A DNA stretch of 64,000 bases from Paramecium pentaurelia (Eukaryota > Ciliophora > Oligohymenophorea > Peniculida > Parameciidae). Positions within the stretch are counted from its first letter, which is position 1; each line of letters opens with the position of its first letter. The stretch spans positions 205,716 to 269,715 of the forward strand of contig CAJJDO010000129.1 of NCBI GenBank assembly GCA_905183005.1. Direction: 5' to 3'. Of the stretch, positions 1 to 10,540 are shown piece by piece. Made by a program: the position numbers and the translations under genes. The notes beneath the pieces were generated by a model. It saw only the letters and a program-made list of their open reading frames with translations. It was not told where the DNA came from and did no database searches.

Positions 1-353
1 TTGTTTATACCTGACAACTATAAAATACCTTTTACATATTTAAGGAATAGTTTAATTACAATAAATTTTATAATCATTTAATTTTTGACTTAATTATATT
101 GAATTAAGTTTATTCTTATGACATTTAAGACCAAAAACATGATTCATCCAATCACCAGATATCCTTATTTCTAAATGAATTTAAAAATAATAAAGTAACT
201 TATGAATTTTCTAGTTTTTAATTGATTTTTATAAAAAATAAATTTCTGTCCAATAACACTGTAAAATAATTTACAATCTCTCAAACTTTCTACATCTATA
301 AATATCCTTTGATATATCCCTCTCCAATGAAATGTACCACAATAATTATTCAT
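1..353 (-). CDS. Unknown protein, 5' part of a gene running off the left edge (partial)
   Basis: On the minus strand an ATG at 353 opens a frame beginning MNNYCGTFHW. Read without introns it stops at a TGA at 144-146 after about 69 residues. If a 29-nt GTT...TAG segment just upstream of 170 is removed, the frame stays open to the window edge. The residues it then gives (SGDWMNHVFGLKCHKNK and on) look like protein rather than noise. Most introns here start GTA, so the GTT donor is a weak point. No domain is recognisable. The start and strand are moderately supported. The 3' end and identity are unknown. Confidence 0.35.
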
Positions 354-976
354 TTATAATTTAATATATTCATTGTTTAGATACTTCCATGTTTAAGAAG
401 TGAATACATCTTGAGTTAACATCCTAACCTGCTAACTTCGATACTATAGTATAAGAAATAGCACTTTTAATCGAAGCATACGAACATCTTTTGGCTGGTT
501 TACAATTCTGTTATTTCTTGATCACATTCTATTTATAATATAGGATGATCGATTTTGCAGTTGCATACTTAATCTACAATCTCTTAGCAGCCTTTATCAT
601 AATATAGAAATCTATACATTTTTTATTTTAAGTCCTTAAATTAAGACTAATTCAGCTAAAAGTTTTCTGGTTTATAAAGAACTCTTGATATACTATCTTT
701 TGCTTCTTAAGTAAGTTTAATTCATTTTTTTTTAAATCTTGTTTAATTAAATACAGAATGATTTGAGAATTGTGGATTGTTTTGAATTAAATTATAATAT
801 CCGAATTTAAGAAAAGTCATATGAAATACTTCAATGTGTTCAGTCAATTTAAAATAAGCTTCATCTCAGTTAGAATAAAAAATAATTGGAGAGAAGCATA
901 TTCGAATAAGAAAATACTTATTATTTCTAAATAAAGTAAAATAAATATATATTTCTTAAGTATTGATTATAGCAAC
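354..976. other. Intergenic, no gene seen
   Basis: About 620 bp with frequent TGA triplets in all frames of both strands and no convincing open frame in the ciliate code. An imperfect inverted repeat built on cttcgat / atcgaag lies near 437-475. Nothing else was recognised. Confidence 0.5.
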
Positions 977-2305
977 ATGAATTATTTAACTCCTAAATAA
1001 TAAAAATGGAGATAAATAGGGCCTTGTATTACTGATTTCACATATGAAAACAACATCGATTGGCCTGTTACTTCTTGTAAATGGGGACCAATTGTACAAG
1101 AATCTAAAGAATACATTAGACAAAAAGTATATTTTGCCATCAAAACAGATGGAATTTATGATGAAGTTACTAATATATGGAAATAAACACCATGTTAATT
1201 AATCGTAGCTACTGTAGGTAATATAATATGATTATTTAGATATACCACAAGTAAAATATTAGATTAATCACCAAGTTACTTTTGTGTTTTAGTAATTGCA
1301 ATTTTATAAAAACCCGCATTTAAAAATACGTCAAATCATTGTTCATCCAGGAGATGTCAATATCATTAAATGCAATACAACTCAAAAATTAATTGCTACA
1401 AAAAGTGATAATAGCAATGTACTTGTTTGGGATGTAACAAAACATAAAAATTAATAAAATCCAAAAGACCCACATGCAGGTATTCCTGAAATATATTTGA
1501 TGGGTCATTCATAATAAGGTCATTCTACAGCTTTGGATTGGTCTTAAGAATATAAATTAGGTAGTGGTGGAAAGGATTGTAAAATCTTATTGTGGGATAT
1601 CAATGATTATTAAACTCGTTTATCAACTAGTTCTATATTTACAAGCAAAAGAGAATTAAGCAATATATGTGGGAATGATTCAATTAAATTAGATAAAAGA
1701 ACTGTCTTGACTGGGCATTAAGCAGAAGTTGTTGATATGTCTTTCAATAAATATTAAACAGATCAATTAGTATCGTGTTGTTAAAATAGACAAATTATAT
1801 GTTGGGATTAAAGAATGGATGGAGGAAAATGTTGGAGTTTAGATGAAGTACATAAAAAAGATATTCATTGTGTAAGTTGGAGTTAATATGATGAAAATTA
1901 TATTGCTAGTGGTTCATTAGATGGAAGTGTACATATTATTGATATTCGTAAACCAATTGGAATTTAAGAATATGTCAAAGAAGTTGATAATCTTTCATAA
2001 GTTTATTCATTATAATTTGGACCTGATAGAAATCATTTGACTATTGGAAGTGAAGAACTATATTCAGTTAATTTTTAAACCAAAGAAACTACCTTCTGTT
2101 ATTTTGGTCATAAGTAAATTTCTTATTATAATCATTATAAAGAGGCAGTATCAATGATTTTGATATTAATGAAAAAAGTCCTTGGACATATGTTAGTACA
2201 TGTCAAGAACACGAATATTTTGGAGGAGGATGCTTACATATATATCGTTTATTAGATTTAGTTTATTTAAATGAAGAAGAAGCATATTAATAATTAAATA
2301 ATTGA
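977..2305 (+). CDS. RBBP4/MSI1/CAF1-p48-type WD40 histone-binding protein
   Basis: Predicted 425-residue WD40 protein. Members of this family bind histone H4 (and H3-H4) and serve in CAF-1, HDAC, NuRF and Polycomb complexes; it should act in nuclear chromatin. The N-terminus carries the family's entry segment (NNIDWPVTSCKW, matching the WP...W of the H4-binding helix region). Six or seven blades follow, with KLIATKSDNSNVLVWDVTKH, GHSTALDWS, ILLWDIND, IASGSLDGSVHIIDIRKP and a final GHKGSINDFDINEKSPW, the typical last blade. Two introns are needed: 1218-1239 (22 nt) and 2114-2142 (29 nt, AAG acceptor). Coding length is then 1278 nt, exactly 426 codons. Length is close to the usual ~420-430. TAA/TAG occur many times as Gln. 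The class is clear; the complex it belongs to cannot be told from sequence. Confidence 0.88.
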
Positions 2306-2655
2306 AATATAATATATATATATATTTAATAAATGTATCATTTATTATTTATAAGTTATTTGAAAATATATATTAAGTAATCACTATAATTTATTTAAAA
2401 TTATTAACATATTTTAGATAATAATTAATTTAAAAACAGAAAGATTATCATAATAATTATTTAATAATAATAATTAAAAATCATTACATAAAAAATATAT
2501 TATTGTTTATTTAATTTATTTAAAAACATTTATAATTAACTAAAGATTGTAAGCCTAATAAAATTTCTTCATTTTCTTTCTTTCTTGATATATATTTAAT
2601 TTGTATAATGTAACCAAAAATAATTAAAATGACATTAATTTTCTAATATTTATTT

Positions 2656-3081
2656 TCAAAATATATCATCTAAATTAATTTATTTTTCTGGACGATTAAT
2701 AGGTCTTCTTTTTCGTTTTTTTTATTTCTTTTATTATGAAAACTTTGACTAAATAACACTAAACTAAACTTTTTTTTAAGTTGCATATTTTGAGAGTGAT
2801 AAACTACTGCCACTTAATTATTTTAAACATGATTTCTTTGATGGAGAATCTGATTAAACACCTGATTCTTAAGAACTCTAATTTAACTTAATTTATTCTT
2901 AGATTTCATTCTTTATAATATCATCTGGATAATTTTATTTTTGGTGTTCAATATTAATCTTTAAGCATTATATTCCTTCATGAATAGAAAGTATGGAAAT
3001 TTCAACTTCTTATAAATCTTAAGAAATATCTGAATTAGATTAGCTTTCATTAATTTAAATATGGTTAACAGAACAACCCAT
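2656..3081 (-). CDS. Small MGC-start protein with an RVxF-like PP1-docking motif
   Basis: Uninterrupted 141-residue frame from ATG at 3081 to TGA at 2656-2658. The protein begins MGCSVN, a classic N-myristoylation (Gly2) plus palmitoylation (Cys3) context, so it may be membrane-tethered. The middle is acidic and Gln/Ser-rich. Near residues 95-115 it has SCLKQ followed by KKVQFS, the pattern [K/R]-V-x-F preceded by a basic run that docks on protein phosphatase 1 in many regulators. The tail is strongly basic (KKQKKRKRRPINRP), a possible nuclear signal. No enzymatic domain is visible. It converges with the upstream WD40 gene. The frame is well supported; a PP1-regulator role is inference from one short motif. 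Confidence 0.65.
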
Positions 3082-3339
3082 CTATATTGAAAAATATTTA
3101 GGTTTTTTTATAAAATATCATTTGATAAATTTCATTAAAATAGTTATTAATTGATAAATTATATTTGTTATTGAATATTATATTATTAATCTAACTTTGT
3201 TAATGGTTTTTGTTAAGAATATTAGAGTGTTAAAATAGTATACATACAATATATGTTGGTAATATTTTTATTAACAATATATTAATTCAAAATCTTAGTT
3301 TTTATTAATAAAAAATAGTAATTAATATATTTAATCATC

Positions 3340-3976
3340 ATGTCAAATAAAACTGTTTATCCTTGGTAAAAATATTCAGCAAATCCCCTAATTGTAAAGG
3401 ATGATGTTGGGAAAGCAAAACCAAATACTTATCCTATTCCTGATTGTGCATTTGGAACTAGAACTGTGCCTGGAAAAGAAGAAACATTAGGATAAGTCTT
3501 GTGTCATATGGAGCATTTTGCTTCTATGGATATAAGACCAGAAAAGGATTTCAAAAAAACTAATATCATGAGTATTAAACGTAATTTGTGTACAGCAAAA
3601 GAATTCTAAGAATTTAGACAGTCACATGATATCAGATAAAAGATTGTTTAAGGTAAGCCAAAAATCATTGAAACTCCTAAATAGTAAGTTTTCGGCAGGA
3701 AAAATAGGTATAAAATAAATTCTAATATTAAGAACTCCTTCTCCAATAAAAAATGTTTTAGCATATGATTATGGAACAGTAGCTGAGAAGAAATAAGCAG
3801 AAGCATATACAAATAGACCATCCACAGCAAAGAGTAGAATATCAGTAGAAACTAAATCAAGCAAATTACTCAAGGAAACAATAAAGAAGAATCATTTAAT
3901 ATAATCTCAACCAGAATAACTGAAAAAGTTATCATAATTCACTAATATTTAAGCAAAAACTAAAACTAGATATTGA
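3340..3976 (+). CDS. Unknown basic protein (203 aa)
   Basis: ATG at 3340 starts MSNKTVYPWQKYSANP. One 25-nt intron at 3708-3732 (AAG acceptor) leaves 612 nt, 204 codons. The N-terminal third is rich in Pro/Thr/Tyr and contains PDCAFGTRTVPG, a style seen in small axonemal proteins. The C-terminal half is lysine-rich (KSSKLLKETIKKN) and ends at TGA 3974-3976. No signal peptide or membrane segment is seen. The layout faintly recalls ciliary microtubule-associated proteins, but I do not recognise a family and do not assign one. Gene structure is firm; function unknown. Confidence 0.65.
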
Positions 3977-5185
3977 ATTATATTTATATTCATCATTTGT
4001 TATTACAATCTAATCATAAATAATTAAGAATTGAATATATGATTATATTTATCATCTACATAAATTTGATTATAGATTAGACAACATAATTTAAATTAAC
4101 AAAAAAGAAATGATTACATTTACTATATAAGAATGATAGTAAATATGATATAAATTTTAGATATTAAACAAAGTATCCAAGTTTAAATAATTCTAAAAGT
4201 AACAATAAATAGAATAGAAATAATAGTAATTACTATAATTTAATAATTTTAAAGGTTTATAAACATCTTATTTTAATGCTTCATAGTAATAAAAATTTTC
4301 ATAAATTATAATCAAACTTTGTAGAACAATATTGTGAATCATATTAAACTTATTATTAAATTGATAGATGTTAAATATCAATTTAGGATATTAGGATTAT
4401 TTATATTTTTACATTTCATTTAAATTATATTTGATAATTTACTTCATTTATTTATTAAAGATACTAATATCTACCAATCGAATTTACATTATTTTTTTTA
4501 ATACTCATTAATTATACATACAGTCAGCATGATTTAACTTAATAGATTTTTTTATATTATAGGAAATTTATAGAGAGTTCATAATTTTATAAATTTTAAT
4601 TATTGGACTTAATTTCTTTGATGTTCTACTTTGTTATTAGAATACGTTATTGTATATTCTTATTATTCCTTAATTATTTTTTATGTCATTTAGATATAAC
4701 AACAGAATAGTATTTAAAAATAATCTTATTTAAGTCATAGGTTTTTGCTTTGCTTATTCACAAAAATCCCTTTAAGTTTTCTTGTTTTTATTTATTTATC
4801 TCTTTTATAAACTTAGTTTAGAATATATTTTAAATGCATTAATGTTATATTAATCGAAGTTTTTAATAATAGAAATAGAAATTATGATCATCATCTTTAA
4901 AAAAATGCTTATTTCTATCAGTTTTTTCTTCTTTTAGTATTCCATTCTCCTTATATTAGTTAATTTATTTAACAACTGCTTACAAGTAGATTTCCTACAA
5001 TAGAATAGTTATTATTTTCCTAGTTTAATTCAGAGTGCAGAAATCTATTAAGAAAAATTTATAATGAATCTATAGTCTGTTAGTTTGTTGCACTTAAGTC
5101 AAATAAATGAAAACATATTTAATAATAGCTTTCTTGGCATTATAATATTAATTAACAATACAATAATCATTATTTAATTGATAAA
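3977..5185. other. Intergenic, no gene seen
   Basis: About 1.2 kb of very A+T-rich DNA between two gene 3' ends. Stops (TGA on either strand) are frequent and no frame shows protein-like composition. No repeat or RNA structure was recognised. Confidence 0.5.
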
Positions 5186-5443
5186 TCAGAGACCACCTTG
5201 GGTTTCAACCAGCAAATCAATTTAAGTTCCTTTTCTAACTTTTTATTCTTCAAATGTTCCGTTGGGGTTTAATTGAGTTCCTTAATACTTTAATATTATC
5301 TTTTCTTGTCCATTTGGGTGGAGCATTTCATAAAATTCATTAATTAATTCTTAGACCTTAGTTGAAGGATCTATTTCTATATTATAAACCTTGTTTTTCT
5401 ATGCATATGTTATGATCACTGTTATTGATTAATTATTACTCAT
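5186..5443 (-). CDS. Divergent ubiquitin-like protein ending Gly-Gly-Leu
   Basis: Single-exon frame of 85 residues (ATG at 5443, TGA at 5186). The beta-grasp pattern of ubiquitin is visible: a first strand ITVIITYAQKN, a second KVYNIEID, a helix STKVQELINEFYEML, then KIILKYQGTQLNPNGTF (compare the ubiquitin segment around its Lys48 loop) and a last strand QIDLLVETQGGL. The C-terminal Gly-Gly followed by one Leu is what a protease-matured conjugating ubiquitin-like modifier would have. Similarity to ubiquitin is low, so it is not ubiquitin, and it could instead be a non-conjugated UBL. Two related UBL genes lie about 10 kb downstream. Fold assignment is fairly strong; conjugation is inferred. 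Confidence 0.72.
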
Positions 5444-5910
5444 TCTCTTTATTCTAAATCTTTACCTAAAATAAATATTAAATTAATGTATTATTTTTTA
5501 TTTTTAATACTTATAAACATTGAACTAATAGAAAAAAATCCAAAATATAAATGACATTATTATATTACTTAGAGAAACATAAAATACTTAATGACATAAT
5601 TATTATCAATTTCTAAAATGATTGATAGATTTATAACATTATATATAAATATTAAGAATTATAATGAAATAAATTATAAAAATTTGAATTTCATTTAATT
5701 GTATAAATTCTGTTTATAATCTAAAACAAAAAAATCAATTCTACAAAACTCTTATTTTTTATATAGATTAATATCACATCCCTTATTACATTTTCTACTT
5801 TTTACTTAAAAAAAAAGTAAAAATAAATAAATATAGAATCAGTTATATATAATGTTATTCATGATAAAGTAACGATTTAATTTATATGGAATATCATTAA
5901 ATATTATTTA

Positions 5911-6868
5911 ATGGGAAATAAACTATAACAATCTCAATAACAATTGAATTCTTACCCATAAGAGAGTGCTTTTCAATTTTCAAATTAAGATCAAAGTCTC
6001 TAATCAAGACTTACACATTAATTAATTGAAATAAATTAGTCTCTGCAAGAACCAGCTATAACTGAATATCAGGATAGTTTATAAAACAATGCTTTCTCGG
6101 AGCTTATTCATTAATAAAATTTCAAATTTTAGAAGAAATGCATTTTGAAAGTCTTGATGATTTTTTTAATTTGGTCATTAATTCAATTCTTCATCCTATA
6201 TATACTCTTAAAAAGAGAAATGTTTAACCTTATTGACTTAATATCTCCTTATTTATTCCATATTTCAGTAATTTTTATGTATGGAATAGCTAAATTTGGA
6301 ACTGTTAAATTCTCTAGAAAGGTAGATTCAAAATATTATTCTATAGTATCCTTAAAATTGCCTAATATTATTGCTTCAAGTGTATTTTACTACCTAAACT
6401 TATATGACTTTTTGTAGATCCTTTAGCAATGAAAGAATACATTTTTCAAATGGAATATAAAATACTAGTAATCTTTATTTATATATTATGCTAGCTGCTG
6501 ATTTAGTTACTAAATATGCTGTACAATAATTTCTATTTAATATTTTAATTACTTCAACTCTCATTATTTATATAGTTATTGAAAAGTAAAGAATTCGTCC
6601 AATTGGTAAACATTATTAGTATTTTAGTTGCCATAGCATTATGTTGTGTCTCTAGTCTTATTCCTTTAATATTTGATCATTGGTTATTTGTCAATTCCAT
6701 AGTTGCTTCTTTATATGGATCTACATTAGTAGTGGTCATATTGCAAATAATGAAAGGAAGAGTAATAATTATTAAATATTTTATTAGTTTGAATTGGAAA
6801 CATCAAACATAATAACAGCCACTAACATCCTTTTTTATGGACTTATCTCTCCGATTGATCTAAAATGA
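5911..6868 (+). CDS. Multi-pass membrane protein, possibly XK-related-like
   Basis: ATG at 5911 gives MGNKLQQSQQQ, a hydrophilic Gln/Asn-rich head of about 85 residues (Gly2 could be myristoylated). Hydrophobic segments follow: LMIFLIWSLIQFFILYILL, LFNILITSTLIIYIVI, VAIALCCVSSLIPLIF and NSIVASLYGSTLVVVIL. Four introns fit: 6268-6289, 6468-6494, 6606-6627 and 6762-6787 (22, 27, 22, 26 nt). An alternative first intron (25 nt near 6322) also keeps frame but gives a less protein-like sequence. The stretch NIILQYPQNCLILLLQVYF resembles the E/Q...PQ...LQ-Y motif of XK-related proteins, an assignment I hold only weakly. The 3' part (from 6039) is repeated at 7152-8263 by a contig overlap. Gene is real; family uncertain. 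Confidence 0.6.
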
Positions 6869-7150
6869 GATCTATTAATTTAAATTTGAATGTATAATTA
6901 TTTGTATCAAAAATTGTATAATTATTATAAGTTTAATTAAAAAGATTTCTTAATCATAAATTTATATAATTAATTATATTAAATGAATTAATATTATAAT
7001 ATTAAAAATAAATAAAAAAAAGGGTTGTCAACACGAGGACTTCCCAAGCGGTCCCCCACCTTAGTACTAACCTCGCCTTAAGCCGCTTAACTTCGGAGTT
7101 CGAATGGGATCCGGTGCTTTAGGCTTAGTATGGCCGACAACGATATTTAC
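6039..7150. repeat. Contig overlap 1, left copy (repeats at 7152-8263)
   Basis: This 1112-bp block is repeated, apparently base for base, at 7152-8263 after a single N at 7151. It contains the 3' part of the membrane-protein gene and one 5S rRNA gene and ends a few bases past the 5S start. It is read as unmerged contig overlap, not as a biological tandem duplication. Confidence 0.85.
7022..7141 (-). rRNA. 5S rRNA: 5S ribosomal RNA (left contig copy, locus 1)
   Basis: The minus strand gives a 120-nt RNA starting GTTGTCGGCCATACTAAGCC. It has the eukaryotic 5S landmarks: a terminal helix pairing GTTGTC with GACAAC at the 3' end, CCGATC-type loop A/B sequence, and the pol III internal control region (box A-like AGTTAAGCGGCTTAAGG at about +50 to +66; box C-like GTTAGTACTAAGGTGG at about +71 to +92). 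A run of eight T on the RNA-sense strand follows immediately, a normal pol III terminator. This is the same gene as 8135-8254 seen on an overlapping contig. Confidence 0.95.
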
Positions 7151-7151
7151 N

Positions 7152-8263
7152 GTCTCTGCAAGAACCAGCTATAACTGAATATCAGGATAGTTTATAAAAC
7201 AATGCTTTCTCGGAGCTTATTCATTAATAAAATTTCAAATTTTAGAAGAAATGCATTTTGAAAGTCTTGATGATTTTTTTAATTTGGTCATTAATTCAAT
7301 TCTTCATCCTATATATACTCTTAAAAAGAGAAATGTTTAACCTTATTGACTTAATATCTCCTTATTTATTCCATATTTCAGTAATTTTTATGTATGGAAT
7401 AGCTAAATTTGGAACTGTTAAATTCTCTAGAAAGGTAGATTCAAAATATTATTCTATAGTATCCTTAAAATTGCCTAATATTATTGCTTCAAGTGTATTT
7501 TACTACCTAAACTTATATGACTTTTTGTAGATCCTTTAGCAATGAAAGAATACATTTTTCAAATGGAATATAAAATACTAGTAATCTTTATTTATATATT
7601 ATGCTAGCTGCTGATTTAGTTACTAAATATGCTGTACAATAATTTCTATTTAATATTTTAATTACTTCAACTCTCATTATTTATATAGTTATTGAAAAGT
7701 AAAGAATTCGTCCAATTGGTAAACATTATTAGTATTTTAGTTGCCATAGCATTATGTTGTGTCTCTAGTCTTATTCCTTTAATATTTGATCATTGGTTAT
7801 TTGTCAATTCCATAGTTGCTTCTTTATATGGATCTACATTAGTAGTGGTCATATTGCAAATAATGAAAGGAAGAGTAATAATTATTAAATATTTTATTAG
7901 TTTGAATTGGAAACATCAAACATAATAACAGCCACTAACATCCTTTTTTATGGACTTATCTCTCCGATTGATCTAAAATGAGATCTATTAATTTAAATTT
8001 GAATGTATAATTATTTGTATCAAAAATTGTATAATTATTATAAGTTTAATTAAAAAGATTTCTTAATCATAAATTTATATAATTAATTATATTAAATGAA
8101 TTAATATTATAATATTAAAAATAAATAAAAAAAAGGGTTGTCAACACGAGGACTTCCCAAGCGGTCCCCCACCTTAGTACTAACCTCGCCTTAAGCCGCT
8201 TAACTTCGGAGTTCGAATGGGATCCGGTGCTTTAGGCTTAGTATGGCCGACAACGATATTTAC
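7152..8263. repeat. Contig overlap 1, right copy
   Basis: Repeats 6039-7150 (offset 1113). The truncated second membrane-protein copy here runs to the TGA at 7979-7981 but lacks the first 128 bp of the gene. That supports an assembly overlap rather than a second gene. Confidence 0.85.
8135..8254 (-). rRNA. 5S rRNA: 5S ribosomal RNA (locus 1, right contig copy)
   Basis: Identical to the 120-nt gene at 7022-7141 including the downstream T run. On this contig the sequence 5' of the gene continues tatccatttctc, so this copy shows the real upstream flank of locus 1. Count it and the 7022 copy as one gene. Confidence 0.95.
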
Positions 8264-8992
8264 TATCCATTTCTCTATTTATACATGGGGGTTTATTATA
8301 GTTTAATATAAAATAATAAAATGAATAATATAAAGATTTTCAATACCTTAATCTCTACTTTGTGCAAATATAGGAATAAGCTAGAATAGGTGAAATAATA
8401 TCAAGTTCCCAACTTACATTATTAATTTGAAGTTTTTACTAATTTTTTCTTTATTTTATTAGGCGGGCTGTGGTTTTGAATAATAACTATGAATTGTCAA
8501 AAATGAATTCTGTTAGCTATTTATCTTTGATATCATACTCTAGATCATGTAGAGGAGATTATCTATAAATTATCTCAAATATTTTTGTGAATGAGAATTT
8601 TTCCATCTTCTTCAAAGGTGTTCAATTTATCAATAACCAAATTAAACAAGAACTTTGCATTATTTTAAACAATTTATATAGCAATTCAACCCTGTAAATA
8701 TTGAAAAAAATAACTTATATTTATCTTGTATATGATTAAACTATTAATGTTATTACAGAACAGAAATAATGAACATTAAATTATATTGATAAATGAAATA
8801 TTCTAATATAAAAGGGTTGAATTTACAACATTATTTCAATACTCATAGATCCAATATATTTTAGAATAATGTAAATAATTAAACTTTATTCAAATACATT
8901 GGATATTTTTAGATATCACTTATATATTTATATAGATATCTGCTTTATCCTATATGTATTTGATTGAATTATTTATTTATATTAACATAAAT
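8264..8992. other. Intergenic, no supported gene
   Basis: About 730 bp between the 5S locus and the chromodomain gene 3' end. A minus-strand frame without TGA runs for over 100 codons here, but its composition is not protein-like and it reads straight into the 5S gene, so it is not called. Confidence 0.45.
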
Positions 8993-9721
8993 TCATTATA
9001 ATTTTTTTTATAGATAGTAACACAATGACTTGATATCATATTTTTATAGATATTCACTGTTCACCCATCGATTTTTAGGAATTATACCTAATATGTATAA
9101 TTAAAGATTACCATTAGATCGCTTTTGCCATAATAAATAATACATTTTGATGCCTGTTTATTTGATCTATGCAGCCTATCCTATTTTATCCAATTGATCT
9201 CCATATTCAAATCCTCCCTCATTAGGTAATTTAACCTCAGTATTCTTTTGAGATAATTCAGAAATAGAATCCTAGATATTCTCAGAATCCTGTTATTAAT
9301 TTGATTGTTATGGTTTCTTTTCTTAAGGAAGAGTCTATATCAACTATATTATCTCTTCCTATTATTTTTTGACTTGGTTTAATTCTTGTTTTAATAAACT
9401 CACTTAATCTTATAGTTTCTTAATTTATTCTTATTATTATTGCAATACAGATTATTTTTATTGACTTGGGACTCCTATAAAATCTTCTAGTAAAGGTGGT
9501 TCATCATTTTCAATATAATAAAAATTGGATCCTAAATTTTTGACATTCTATTCATATTGACTTATATATTAAGGCAAATTGGGAATCTTCTCTGGTTTCT
9601 CCCATGTACAATCTCTATTGTTATACCCTTACCATTTAATAAGATAGTATTTTTATCCTTGATATTGTTTATAATCGAGAATCTATTCTATGAAATACAA
9701 GCCCTTTTTCTTTTTGGACAT
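8993..9721 (-). CDS. HP1-like chromodomain / chromoshadow protein
   Basis: Intron-free, 242 residues. Residues 8-60 form a chromodomain: LYFIEQILDYKQYQGQKYY then LIKWQGYNNRDCTWE and PQYISQYEQN. The three aromatic cage positions of HP1 (Tyr24, Trp45, Tyr48 in fly HP1) are conserved as Tyr9, Trp30 and Tyr33, so methyl-lysine histone binding (H3K9me or H3K27me) is expected. A Gln-rich coiled-coil linker (about 88-160) leads to a C-terminal region (168-242) beginning GGFEYGDQLDKIG and containing YYLLWQKRSNG and IIPKNRWV, matching chromoshadow layout, which normally dimerises. It acts in the nucleus. In ciliates such proteins serve heterochromatin and programmed DNA elimination, but which role applies is not visible. 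It starts with MSKKKKG. The chromodomain is secure, the shadow domain fairly so. Confidence 0.82.
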
Positions 9722-9904
9722 TTGTTCCCTTTTTTTTAAATTAAATTATAATTCTAATTTATATTTTAATTTATTTTTACATAGCCACTTTATTGTAGGT
9801 CATTCATATATTTGATGGTGTCTTTCCAAACAACTTATATTATAATATATTTATTACAATAAATATTATTAAATCGCATCATAACGAGATTATAATAAAA
9901 ATAA

Positions 9905-10476
9905 TCATTAATATCTTGAGTAAATATTAGGCAATTAAAAAGAGTCCTTATCTCTTTTCATCTTCATATATTCATCAATTTCTAAGGTCATTTCTTCAGA
10001 TTTTAATCTATACCCTTCAAAATCATCATCATTAAAAGCTAAGCTTTACTGAGATTGTCTTTGAATTTAAGGGAAAATGCTTTTATCCCTAATCAAATTC
10101 TCCATATGATCTGACATTGATAATCCTCTTAATTCTTTTGGCTTATTTGGCTTCTTAATATTCTTTGGACTAAAATACAGAATTTATATACTGACACATT
10201 AGTGTTATTATCTTGATTCTTTTTCTTTTAAAATGCCATTACTCCAATAATTTTGTATTGATTATTCTATTAACTAACTGAACTTATAGATTGTTATAAA
10301 TCATTGTTATATGTATTCTTTGAAAATACTATTTTTTTCTTTACAGCCTTCAAAGGTGATGAATTAAAGGCATTTCTAAACATATTATCTCTTTCCAAGT
10401 ATTCATCATACATCAATTCTTAAACTATTTATTGAACAGATTTATTTTAAAATTTGTGAAGCAATTAATGAGACAT
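9905..10476 (-). CDS. Unknown hydrophilic protein (180 aa)
   Basis: ATG at 10476 starts MSHQLLHKFQNKSVQQ. A 29-nt intron at 10163-10191 (AAG acceptor, as in the WD40 gene) is needed to join the two halves. Coding length is then 543 nt, 181 codons. The first half is neutral with SSPLKAVKKKIVFS, a basic patch. The second is charged (KNIKKPNKPKELRGLSMSDH, then EEMTLEIDEYMKMKRDKD). No membrane segment, signal or known domain is seen. A different acceptor (22-nt intron) breaks the frame, so the splice choice is constrained. Function unknown. Confidence 0.6.
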
Positions 10477-10540
10477 ATATTTTATTATTTATTTATTTAT
10501 ATTTACAAAAATGGAAATCAATAATATTATAAAAATTATT

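Noticed and set aside
6039..8263. Tandem duplication of the membrane-protein and 5S genes
   Set aside because: The copies are identical, separated by one N, and the second lacks the gene's 5' end. This is contig overlap, as at the five other Ns.
8264..8640. Minus-strand open frame of over 100 codons
   Set aside because: TGA is rare in this A+T-rich DNA, so long frames arise by chance; composition is not protein-like and no start is evident.
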